From PALSA-612 sp963776735 (GTDB lineage: Bacteria > Actinomycetota > Thermoleophilia > Gaiellales > Gaiellaceae): a DNA stretch of 64,000 nucleotides. Both the position numbers and the translations under genes were made by a program. This document shows, one piece after another, positions 31,929 to 39,789 of the stretch. The stretch is taken from positions 682,001 through 746,000 of the forward strand of contig CAVZNV010000016.1 in assembly GCA_963776735.1 (NCBI GenBank), read 5' to 3'. The notes below the pieces were generated by a model. It did no database searches. It was not told where the DNA came from and saw only the letters and a program-made list of their open reading frames with translations. Positions within the stretch are counted from its first letter, which is position 1. The number at the start of each line of letters is the position of its first letter.

Positions 31929-32784
31929 CCGGATGGAGCGTCGTTGCAAGGGCGACGAGCCCGTCGCCGATCTCCGGTCCCGGCGAGATCTGCGCGGACG
32001 AGACGATCGCGAAGTGGCCGAGGCGGACGGCGCGCAGCTTCCGCTTCTTCGGATCCTGGCGCAGTTTCTTCAGGGTGACGCCGCTTTCCGAGGTCGCCAG
32101 ATACCAGTCGGGGTTGTCCTGGGCCAGCTCGGCCGGCGAGATCTGGTCGGCGTTCCCGGCGACGTTGGTCGCCTTGACCACCGGGAGCATGTCCCCGGGA
32201 AGCGACTGGTTCGTCACGTCGATGCTGTTCCCCCGGTCGATGTACACGCTGACCGTCTTCGTGTGCGCGAGCCGCTTGCGGACGAGCGCCTGCTTCGACG
32301 CGATGTCGCGCACGAGCCGTGACGCGTTGCCGGGGTCGCCGGTGATCACCCCAAGGTCGGTGAGCGTGTGCTCGACACCGTCGATCGAGTCGACGTCGGC
32401 CGGGTAGACGAGCGCGTGCGGCTCGAGACGGGCCGCCTGCGAGATGATCGAGTCGTCGTCGCCGGACGAGGTCGCCACGAGGAGGTCGGGGTGCAACGCG
32501 CGCAGCGCATCGACCTGGAGGTCGCCGTTTCGCGCCACCGGCGTCCCGACGATCCTGGCTCCCGCGCCGAGTGCGGCGAGCAGCGGCTGCATGCTCCCGT
32601 CGAGGACGGCGATTCTCCTGACAGGCTTGCCGACGACGAGCGCGGGACGCCCGGTCGGCGACGCAACGGTCACCGGGTAGAGGCCGGCGGTGTTCGTCCC
32701 GGTCGGCTCGCGCCGCTCGCCGCACGCCGTCAGCACGAGGGCGAGCAGGAGTGCGGCGACGGCGACGGGCGCTACGCGACCCAT
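31915..32784 (-). CDS. Periplasmic-binding lipoprotein, BtuF/FepB-type (ABC substrate-binding)
   Basis: The N terminus is a lipoprotein signal (LLLALVLTAC, lipobox LTAC). The rest is the helical-linker binding fold of iron-chelate and cobalamin receptors: RRIAVLDGSMQPLLAALGAG, LHPDLLVATSSGDDDSI, and EIGDGLVALATTLHPDAF at the end. The start is ATG at 32782-32784; one at 32797 is also possible. Permease and ATPase genes that normally accompany this receptor are missing on both sides, so it may serve a transporter elsewhere. Ligand is unknown. Confidence 0.85.
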   Translation of the reverse strand: MGRVAPVAVAALLLALVLTACGERREPTGTNTAGLYPVTVASPTGRPALVVGKPVRRIAVLDGSMQPLLAALGAGARIVGTPVARNGDLQVDALRALHPDLLVATSSGDDDSIISQAARLEPHALVYPADVDSIDGVEHTLTDLGVITGDPGNASRLVRDIASKQALVRKRLAHTKTVSVYIDRGNSIDVTNQSLPGDMLPVVKATNVAGNADQISPAELAQDNPDWYLATSESGVTLKKLRQDPKKRKLRAVRLGHFAIVSSAQISPGPEIGDGLVALATTLHPDAFH

Positions 32785-34028
32785 TGCCACAGTGCCCATT
32801 GCGAGACGGCCACGCCGAGCAGGATCGAGCTCGTCGCCAGGATCGCCGTGTGCAGCCGCGGCCTGCCGCCGACGACGGCGAGCGCGAGGAACACGGGGAA
32901 GGCGACGAGCCCGAAGCGCGGCATCGAGTAGAGGGGCCAGCGAGAGCTCGGGACGCTGAGCGGAATGGCGAGGCTGGCGAGGCAGTAGAGCCCGTAGGCG
33001 GTGCCGAGCCGGCGCCAGGCGACGACGCTCAGCCAGAGGAAGAGCACCAGGAAGAGCAACGCGCCGAGGTTGATCGCCGCGGTGCGCATCGGGTCGCTGT
33101 CCTTGATCGACACGGCCGGCCAGTAGTTGCGCGTGTGCGACCCGCTCGCGAACTGCTCGATCGCGGCCCACCCGCCCTGGAGTCCCTGCCAGATCCCGCC
33201 GAGCGGCCCGGCGTAGGACAGATGCCGGTTCCAGTGACCCTGCGAGCGGACGAACGCCCACGCGTCTCCCGTGGACGCGGCCAGGTACGCGGGATAGGCG
33301 GCGAAGAGGACGACCGGCAGGGCGACGCCTGCGAGTGCGCGCCGGCGGTCGGGCGAGCGCCAGGCCAGATACGCGAGCGCGGGCAGGAGGGCCACGCCGG
33401 CGATCCGCGTCAGGATCGCCAGACCCACCACGCCCCACGCCGGCAGCCAGCGGCGGCGCTCGGCGAGCATGAAGGCCCCGACGGCGAGGAGCAGGAAGAG
33501 CGACTCGCTGTAGATCGCGATCAGGAACAGGGACATCGGGAACACGGCCAGGTAGAGCACCGTCCGTCGGGCTCCCTCTGCGCCGAGCCGCTCCTCGGCC
33601 AGACGGTGCAGGAGCACGAAAGCGGCGAGCGACGCGGCGAGCGAGATGACGAGTCCGGCGACGACGTAATGGCCGAAGAAGATCGCCCCGAGCAGCGCGA
33701 CGAGCGCCGGGTAGAGCGGGTAGAAGGCGGTGTCGGCGTGAGCCGTCGAGGAGTAGCCGTGCTCGGCGATGCGGAGGAACCAGACGCTGTCCCAGCGCGC
33801 CCACACGTCCGTGAACGCTCCCAGGTCGTGCGTCAGCCTGGGGTCGTCCCAGCGATACGCCAGCGGGTTGCGGTTCGGCTGGAACGTGAAGAGCGCGAAC
33901 AGCGCCGCCGCCCAGATCGCCGCGCGGCTCCAGAGCCAGATGCCGATCGCCGGCGAGCGCGTCGTCACCGGCGGGGGTGTTTCTGCGCCGCTCGTGCGCC
34001 GCTCGAGAACCCGTTGACCTGCGCTCAC
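32772..34028 (-). CDS. Polytopic membrane mannosyltransferase (PIG-V-like, GT-C)
   Basis: This 418-residue protein has about ten hydrophobic segments. The first external loop contains RWDSVWFLRIAEHGYSS, the aspartate-bearing motif of GT-C glycosyltransferases related to PIG-V. A second landmark is FPMSLFLIAIYSESLFLLLA. GT-C enzymes use polyprenyl-phosphate sugars at the outer face of the membrane. The sugar and acceptor are unknown. It is the first gene of the minus-strand group 29.0-34.0 kb and is divergent from the DUF2203 gene. Confidence 0.85.
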   Translation of the reverse strand: MSAGQRVLERRTSGAETPPPVTTRSPAIGIWLWSRAAIWAAALFALFTFQPNRNPLAYRWDDPRLTHDLGAFTDVWARWDSVWFLRIAEHGYSSTAHADTAFYPLYPALVALLGAIFFGHYVVAGLVISLAASLAAFVLLHRLAEERLGAEGARRTVLYLAVFPMSLFLIAIYSESLFLLLAVGAFMLAERRRWLPAWGVVGLAILTRIAGVALLPALAYLAWRSPDRRRALAGVALPVVLFAAYPAYLAASTGDAWAFVRSQGHWNRHLSYAGPLGGIWQGLQGGWAAIEQFASGSHTRNYWPAVSIKDSDPMRTAAINLGALLFLVLFLWLSVVAWRRLGTAYGLYCLASLAIPLSVPSSRWPLYSMPRFGLVAFPVFLALAVVGGRPRLHTAILATSSILLGVAVSQWALWQWVA

Positions 34029-34048
34029 GCCGTATTGATCATAGTTTC

Positions 34049-34447
34049 GTGGCGGAAAGGCACTTCACGGTTGCGGAGGCGAACGCGCTCCTGGAGCGGG
34101 TCAGGCCGCTCGTCGAGCAGATGGTCGAGCACCGGCGCGAGCTCGGGACCGCGCTCGAGAAGCGCGAGCGGCTCGGCCAGGTGACCGGCTCGAACGGCGG
34201 CGGCTTCCATCCGCGCGTGCCGGGTCAGGTCGACGGTGCCGTCGACGAGGCGGTCGACGGGATCAAGCGGTGTGTCGAGGAGCTCGCCGCGCTCGGCGTC
34301 CAGGTGAAGGACCTCGACACCGGGCTCGTCGACTTCCCTTCGTGGCGCGACGGTGAGGAGGTGCTGCTCTGCTGGCGGCTCGGCGAGGACGAGGTCGCAT
34401 GGTGGCACACGCTCGACGGCGGCTTCGCGGGCCGGCAACCGCTCTAG
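34049..34447 (+). CDS. DUF2203 family protein
   Basis: The predicted protein of 132 residues starts HFTVAEANALLERVRPLVEQ (DUF2203 start) and has the conserved end EELAALGVQVKDLDTGLVDF with WRDGEEVLLCWRLGEDEVAWWH. The family is small, cytosolic and helical with no settled function. GTG at 34049 is chosen because the family begins just there; an upstream frame has unrelated sequence. Single-gene unit between two minus-strand genes; the stop is in a CTAG shared with the DUF2079 gene. Confidence 0.9.
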   Translation: MAERHFTVAEANALLERVRPLVEQMVEHRRELGTALEKRERLGQVTGSNGGGFHPRVPGQVDGAVDEAVDGIKRCVEELAALGVQVKDLDTGLVDFPSWRDGEEVLLCWRLGEDEVAWWHTLDGGFAGRQPL

Positions 34448-35859
34448 ACCCGCTTGAACACGAGCACGCCGTCCTGCTCGAAGACGAGCTTCCAGTCCGG
34501 GTCGCGGCGGAGCGCGGCGACGTCCAGCGCCGTCGGCAGCGGGCTCGTCCCGTCGAGGTAGCTCCCGTTCGACTCGTCGACGGCGACCCACGTGGCGTCG
34601 TCCAGGCGCGGGAAGCTGAGGATGCGGCGCCGCGCCGAGAGGTGTGCGCCCAGTGAGTTGGTCGCGCTCACGACCGCGTGCGGCGGCACGAGCGCTACGG
34701 CCTTCGCCGCGATCCGGTCGTGCTGGGTGACGTGGGTCGCGTTCCGCTGATACGTGTCCCCGCCGGGCACCCAGCGCCAGACCGGCAGCGCGCCGATCCA
34801 GAAGTTCGACGCGAGTGCGACCAGCACGATCGCGGGTCCGATCCAGCGCTTCGAGTCCGGCCGCCGGCGCCCGAGCGCCTCCGCGCCGAACACGCTCGCG
34901 ATCACGAGCGGTGGAATCAGTCCGGCCGTGTAGTGGAAGTGCACGGAGGACTGGTACGGGTTCTTCGAGAGCAGGTTGAGCGCGACCTCGGGCAGCGCGG
35001 CGACGAGCAGCACCGGCGACAGGACGAAGAGGAACGCAAGCGGTAGCGCCATATGCAGCAGGTAGTCGAGGTGCCCGACGGAGAACGCGTTGCCGAGCAC
35101 CGTGCCGGGGTGCGTGAACAGCGTCTTCACGATCCCGCCGGGGGAGCCGCCGACCTCGCTGTAGCGTGAGTAGAAGGCCGAGGCGCTGCCGCTGAAGTGC
35201 GGCACGACGACCTCGACCGCGATCGCGGAGGCAGCCACGCCGAGGGCGACGATCACGGCCCCGACCTTCCACCGGCTCCGGCGCGAGACGAGGTACCAGA
35301 CGCCGAAGCCGGCGACGACCAGGCCGATCTCCTCCTTGCAGCAGATCGCGAGCGCCGAGAAGACCGCGAAGGGCACCAGCCGGTTCTCGTCCAGGTACCA
35401 GAACGCGTACAGAAGCAATGGGCAGGCGAACGCGACCGGGTGGAACTCGTTCAGCGTCAGCCACTGCGTCGCCGGATAGAGCAGGTACGCGAGCGCGAAC
35501 CCGATGCCGGCGCGGTCGGAGCCGAGGTGCTTCCGCGCGAGCCAGAAGACGGGCAGCGCTCCGAGCGCGATCGCGAGCGGCTGGACCGCGAGCAGCATGT
35601 CCGGGCTCGACCAGGCGAGCCAGAGCGGCGCGAGCGCGGCGAGGATCGGGTCGAAGTGCGAGCCGAGCCGAGAGGTCTGCTGGCCGGCCAGGTTCGTGAC
35701 CTCGAGGAAGTCGCCGTGCGCGGTCGCCCAGACCGCCTGCGTCATGTTGCCGAGGTCGAAGCGACCGGTCTGGAAGGCACGCTGGCGCGCGATCGAGAGC
35801 GCGGCGAAGCCGACGGCGAACGCGGCGACGGCGGGCCAGAGAAGGGCGCGGGATCTCAC
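34444..35859 (-). CDS. DUF2079 polytopic membrane protein
   Basis: The 471-residue protein has about ten transmembrane segments. DUF2079 landmarks are FDLGNMTQAVWATAHGDFLE, SRLGSHFDPILAALAPLWL, LNEFHPVAFACPLLLYAFW and FAVFSALAICCKEEIGLVV. The first loop motif (FDLGNMTQAVW) and a soluble C-terminal domain suggest a GT-C-like fold, but activity has not been shown for the family as far as I know. GTG at 35857-35859 overlaps the GT4 stop, and the two glycosyltransferase genes upstream are in the same operon, so a surface glycan role is likely. Confidence 0.85.
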   Translation of the reverse strand: MRSRALLWPAVAAFAVGFAALSIARQRAFQTGRFDLGNMTQAVWATAHGDFLEVTNLAGQQTSRLGSHFDPILAALAPLWLAWSSPDMLLAVQPLAIALGALPVFWLARKHLGSDRAGIGFALAYLLYPATQWLTLNEFHPVAFACPLLLYAFWYLDENRLVPFAVFSALAICCKEEIGLVVAGFGVWYLVSRRSRWKVGAVIVALGVAASAIAVEVVVPHFSGSASAFYSRYSEVGGSPGGIVKTLFTHPGTVLGNAFSVGHLDYLLHMALPLAFLFVLSPVLLVAALPEVALNLLSKNPYQSSVHFHYTAGLIPPLVIASVFGAEALGRRRPDSKRWIGPAIVLVALASNFWIGALPVWRWVPGGDTYQRNATHVTQHDRIAAKAVALVPPHAVVSATNSLGAHLSARRRILSFPRLDDATWVAVDESNGSYLDGTSPLPTALDVAALRRDPDWKLVFEQDGVLVFKRV

Positions 35860-36920
35860 CGGAGTTCCTCCAGGAGTGTTCGCCAACGGAGCCCGAGGAC
35901 GTCCTCGCACGCGTGCTCGCGGTAGGCGGCGAGACCGCCGGCGGAGAGGCGCTCGGCGAGCCCGGGATCGGCCGCGAGCCGGCAAATCGCTTGGGCCAGC
36001 ACCTCCGCGTCGCCGGGCGGGACGAGCAGTGCGCTCTCGCCGTCGACGAGCAGCTCGCGGGCGCCCGGCGTGTCCGCCGTGACGAGCGGCGTCCCGCACG
36101 CGAGCGCCTGGAACGCCTTGTTCGGGATCACCCGCGCCGCCTTCTCCGACGTGCCGAAGACGCCGAGCGCGCAACCGGCGCGGTGCAGCTCGGCCGGCAG
36201 GAGTTCGTACTCGACCCACGGCACGTGCTCGACGTTGCCAGGCGCCTCGGCGAGCAGAGAGTCGAGCTGGCCGGAGCCGACGATCCGGCACGGGATCTCC
36301 GGCGCGAGCCGAGCCGCCTCGAGGATCGTCTCGAGGCCGTGCAGCGGGATCAGCTTGCCGACGAAAAGCGCGACGAAGGGCTCCTGCCTCGTCCAGCCCG
36401 GCGTGAAGACGCGCTCCTCGGCACCGACGAAGCAGACGGCGACGCGCGAGGGGTCGAGCCCGGCCAGCTCGGCGAGATGGTCGGCGTGCGCCCGCGTGTC
36501 GCAGACGACGAGGTCGGCCGAGCGCAAGGCGCGCCGGTCGACGAACGCAAGCGCACGTGCCGCCGGCGAGCCGGGCCGGAAGCGCCCGCGGTCGGCGACG
36601 AACGTGTCCTCGAGCGACACGAGTGGGTTGAAGACCACCGGCGCCCCGCTGGCCGCCCGCCGAGCCGCCGGCAGGTCGAAGTGGCCGGGGTAGCCGACGA
36701 TGACGGCGTCGAATCGCTCACGCGGCGCCTGCAGGAGCCGCACCTCGGCCGCCGCCAGTCGCAACGCGTCCCGGGCACCCGCCCGCCAGCCGTCTCGGCG
36801 CCCGTCCCAGACACTCTCGTGCCGCTCGCGCACCTCGACCCCCGCTCGCCGCAGACACGAGATCACCTGTGCGTTCCGCGGGTAGGCGCGCTCGTACGTG
36901 CCGAAGTACAGGACTCTCAA
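35856..36920 (-). CDS. GT4-type glycosyltransferase
   Basis: This 354-residue retaining glycosyltransferase of the GT-B fold begins with RVLYFGTYERAYPRNAQVI. The C-terminal domain has LFVGKLIPLHGLETILEAA, CRIVGSGQLDSLL and the nucleotide-sugar motif VIPNKAFQALACGTPLVTAD (E-x7-E replaced by K-x-F-Q form), then GESALLVPPGDAEVLAQAI. The TTG start at 36918-36920 overlaps the GT2 stop (TTGA). The sugar donor is unknown. Together with the GT2 and DUF2079 genes it forms a likely lipid-linked glycan unit. Confidence 0.87.
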   Translation of the reverse strand: MRVLYFGTYERAYPRNAQVISCLRRAGVEVRERHESVWDGRRDGWRAGARDALRLAAAEVRLLQAPRERFDAVIVGYPGHFDLPAARRAASGAPVVFNPLVSLEDTFVADRGRFRPGSPAARALAFVDRRALRSADLVVCDTRAHADHLAELAGLDPSRVAVCFVGAEERVFTPGWTRQEPFVALFVGKLIPLHGLETILEAARLAPEIPCRIVGSGQLDSLLAEAPGNVEHVPWVEYELLPAELHRAGCALGVFGTSEKAARVIPNKAFQALACGTPLVTADTPGARELLVDGESALLVPPGDAEVLAQAICRLAADPGLAERLSAGGLAAYREHACEDVLGLRWRTLLEELR

Positions 36921-37864
36921 GCCGAGGGGCCGAGCACTTCGTCCACGACCGCCAGTGCGCGGGCGCGCTCGTCCGCCCGTTCCTCGTGCAGGCTCGTGAT
37001 CATCTCGCCGATCAGGCCGAGCGACAGCAGCTGGATCCCGACGACGACGAGCAGGACGCCGAGGATCAGCAGCGGCCGATTTCCGATCGCGTGCCCTTCG
37101 GCCTTGAGGAACGTGAGGTAGACGAGGCAGATGCTCCCGCCGAGCATCGTCAGCAGCCCGAGACCGCCGAACAGGTGCAGCGGCCGGTGCCGGTAACGGC
37201 CGATGAACGACACGGTGAGAAGGTCGAAGAAGCCGCGGAGGTACCGCTCGACGCCGTAGCGAGAACGGCCGTGCGCCCGCGGCCGGTGGTTGACGGGCAC
37301 CTCGGCGATCCGGTAGCCCCGCTGGTTGGCGAGCACGGGCAGGAAGCGGTGCAGCTCCCCGTAGAGCGGCAGCCCGCGCACCACCGATGCGCGATAGGCC
37401 TTGAGCCCGCAGTTCATGTCGTGGAGGTGGACGCCGGAGACGAGCCCGACGGCGCCGTTGAACACGCGCGAGAACAGCCGCCGTGTCCACGGATCCTTTC
37501 GCTTCGCCTTCCAGCCGGAGACGAGGTCGAAGCCCTCGTCGAGCTTCGCGAGCAGGTGCGGGATCTCGGCCGGGTCGTCCTGCAGGTCCCCGTCGATCGT
37601 CACGATCACGTCGCCCGCCGCGTGGTCGAAACCCGCCGCGAGCGCCGCGGACTTGCCGAAGTTCTTGCGCAGCCGCACGACGCGCACGTTGTCCGTCTTC
37701 GCGTGCAGTCGGGTCAGCGCGGCGAACGAGCCGTCCGTGGAACCGTCGTCGACGTAGACGGCCTCCCAGGGCGTGCCGAGCGGGTCGAGGGCAGCTCCGA
37801 GCTCCTCGTACAGCAGCGCGATGCTCCGCTCTTCGTTGTAGACCGGCACGACGACCGAGATCAC
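36917..37864 (-). CDS. GT2 polyprenyl-phosphate glycosyltransferase (DPM1/GtrB-like)
   Basis: This 315-residue protein has a cytosolic GT-A domain with VVPVYNEERSIALLYEEL, DDGSTDGS, TIDGDLQDDP (DxD region) and GRSRYGVERYLRGFFDLL, followed by two transmembrane helices near residues 225-290. Such enzymes move a sugar to undecaprenyl or decaprenyl phosphate, feeding GT-C enzymes such as those nearby. I chose GTG at 37862-37864 because homology starts there; a start at 37915 would enter the divergent moeA promoter and start. Sugar specificity is unknown. Confidence 0.9.
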   Translation of the reverse strand: MISVVVPVYNEERSIALLYEELGAALDPLGTPWEAVYVDDGSTDGSFAALTRLHAKTDNVRVVRLRKNFGKSAALAAGFDHAAGDVIVTIDGDLQDDPAEIPHLLAKLDEGFDLVSGWKAKRKDPWTRRLFSRVFNGAVGLVSGVHLHDMNCGLKAYRASVVRGLPLYGELHRFLPVLANQRGYRIAEVPVNHRPRAHGRSRYGVERYLRGFFDLLTVSFIGRYRHRPLHLFGGLGLLTMLGGSICLVYLTFLKAEGHAIGNRPLLILGVLLVVVGIQLLSLGLIGEMITSLHEERADERARALAVVDEVLGPSA

Positions 37865-37884
37865 GGCGGATAGCGTATTCCGAA

Positions 37885-39067
37885 ATGGCGGAGCTGCTCT
37901 CGGTCGAGGAGGCATTGCAGGCGGTTCTCGCGCGCGTCGAGCCGCTCGACACGGAGCGCGTGAGTCTCGCCGACGCGTCCGGACGTGTGCTCGCCGAGGC
38001 CGCGTGCGCGGCCGTCGACCTGCCGCCGTTTCAGAGCTCGGCGATGGACGGGTTCGCCCTGCGCTCCACCGACACGCCCGGGCGCCTGCCCGTCGTCGAC
38101 CGCGTCGCGGCCGGACGTCCCGCGCCCCGGCCGCTCGCCGCGGGCGAGGCGATGGGGATCGCGACGGGCGGCGTCGTGCCGGAAGGAGCCGACGCGGTCG
38201 TGCCGATCGAGCGCGTCGAGGTGACCGAGGACGCGGTCGAGGTATCCGAGAACGTGCCGGAAGGCAGCAACGTCCGCCCTCGCGGCGGCGACGTCAAGTC
38301 GGGCACGCTGGTCGTGGAGGCGGGCACGAGGCTCGGCCCCGCCCAGATCGGCGCGCTCGCAGCCGCCGGTGTCGGCGTGGTCGAGTGCAGCCGCCGGCCG
38401 CGGGTGGCCGTGCTGACGACCGGGACGGAGCTCCGGCAGCCGGGCCAGCAGCTCCGCGCGGGCGAGATTCTACGAGTCGAACGGCGCCATGCTGCGCGCG
38501 CTGCTCGGCGAGGCGGGCGCGGAGGTCGAGCTGCTCGACTCGGTCGAGGACACCGAGGAGGCGCACCGTTCTGCGATCCAGCTCGGTCTCGACCACGACG
38601 TCCTCGTCACGTCCGGCGGAGTCTCCGTCGGGCCTCACGATCTGGTCCGGAGCATCGAAGCCGAGCTCGGCGTCGAGGAGGTCTTCTGGGGCGTGTCGGT
38701 GCGGCCCGGCAAGCCGCTCGCCTTCGGCGTCCGCGCCCGCACGCTCGTCTTCGGGCTTCCCGGAAACCCGGTCTCCTCGCTCGTGTCGAGCGTGCTCTTC
38801 GTCCTCCCCGCGCTGCGCGCTCTCCAGGGCGAGCGAGACCCCGAACCGCGTTACCGCAGGGCCGCTCTCGCCGCTCCGGTCACGCCCGACGCGCGGCGCG
38901 ACGAGCTCGTCCGCGCACGGCTCACGGCCGACGGCGAGCTCGAGCCGCTCTCCGGCCAGGAATCGCACATGATCGCCCGGGCCGCTGCGGCGAACGCTCT
39001 CGTCTACGTGCCGACCGGCCCCGAGCCGCTCCCGCGCGGCAGCACGGTTCGCTACCTCGCGATCTAG
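37885..39067 (+). pseudogene. moeA: Molybdopterin molybdenumtransferase MoeA, frameshifted
   Basis: MoeA inserts molybdate into adenylylated molybdopterin. The first part reads in one frame: QSSAMDGFALRSTDTPG, GIATGGVVPEGADAVV, NVRPRGGDVKSGT, AVLTTGTELRQPGQQL, AGEI. The second reads in the next frame from about 38470: YESNGAMLRALLGEAGAEVE, DVLVTSGGVSVGPHDL, VRPGKPLAFGVRA, VFGLPGNPVSSL, YLAI. Joining at GAG ATT (C) TAC restores the family sequence GEI-YESNGAM, so one extra base lies near 38468-38470. The span is 1183 bp (3n+1). No slippery site is seen. Either a sequencing or assembly error or a real mutation; the remaining sequence shows no decay. Confidence 0.88.
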
Positions 39068-39789
39068 CTCGCCTCGGGCGAGAGTCGCCCGGTAGGCGAG
39101 ATCAGGAACGGCGTGCCCTTCCGCGGGATCACCTGCACCGGCCGCGCGTAGACGATGTACCTGTGCGTCGCGAAGAAGCGCGGGTGGCACGCCTGCAACG
39201 CGATCTGCTCGTATCCCCTCGACTTGAGCCGGGCGACGTCGTTCGACGGCACGATCACGTGGCTCGTCACGCGGTACAGGAACGTCCCGTAGGGCATCTC
39301 GAGCGTGATCGGGTCACCGAACTTGAGCTGGTCGATGTTCGCGAACGGGGCCAGATAGGTGGTGCGGTGGCCGGCGATGTAGATCAGCTGGCCCTCTCCG
39401 GGCAGCTTCGTGCCCGTGTACCAGCCGGGCCCCTTCTCGAGCGAGCTCTCGTTCGTCCCGGTCACGACGACCATCGACAGCCCGAGCCGCGGCACCTTGA
39501 TCCGCCCGACCGGGCCGCCGACCTTCAGCGAGTTGCGGTACTTCGCGGCTTCGAGCCCGATCGCGTGCTGCTCGGACTTCAGGTCGACCGCCTTGTGGAC
39601 GGCCGGCAGCGCCGGCGCGCGGTAGGAGTCGAACGTCTCGTTGTAGCTCGCGGCGAGCCGGTGCTGCTGGTAGGTCGTGTAGAGCGCGGTGATCGGGTCT
39701 TGCCACTGCCAGACGACCAGCGCCCAGGCGAGCCCGAGGACTCCGGCGCCGATTAGGAGGGCGCCGCTGATGCGGACGAGCTGTCTCAC
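39064..39789 (-). CDS. Class E sortase
   Basis: Sortases join LPXTG-like proteins to the cell wall. The 241-residue protein has an N-terminal transmembrane anchor (residues 8-27) and a sortase barrel: IYIAGHRTTYLAPFANIDQL with His141, LQACHPRFFATHRYIVYARP with Cys201 and Arg210. The TYLAPFANI and late ATHRYIV patterns fit class E enzymes of actinobacteria, which prefer LAXTG. GTG at 39787-39789 overlaps the M28-like gene stop (GTGA). No obvious LPXTG or LAXTG substrate is encoded next to it. Confidence 0.88.
   Translation of the reverse strand: MRQLVRISGALLIGAGVLGLAWALVVWQWQDPITALYTTYQQHRLAASYNETFDSYRAPALPAVHKAVDLKSEQHAIGLEAAKYRNSLKVGGPVGRIKVPRLGLSMVVVTGTNESSLEKGPGWYTGTKLPGEGQLIYIAGHRTTYLAPFANIDQLKFGDPITLEMPYGTFLYRVTSHVIVPSNDVARLKSRGYEQIALQACHPRFFATHRYIVYARPVQVIPRKGTPFLISPTGRLSPEAS

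Noticed and set aside
38465..38475. Programmed frameshift in moeA
   Set aside because: There is no slippery heptamer, no downstream pseudoknot that I can see, and MoeA is not known to be recoded.
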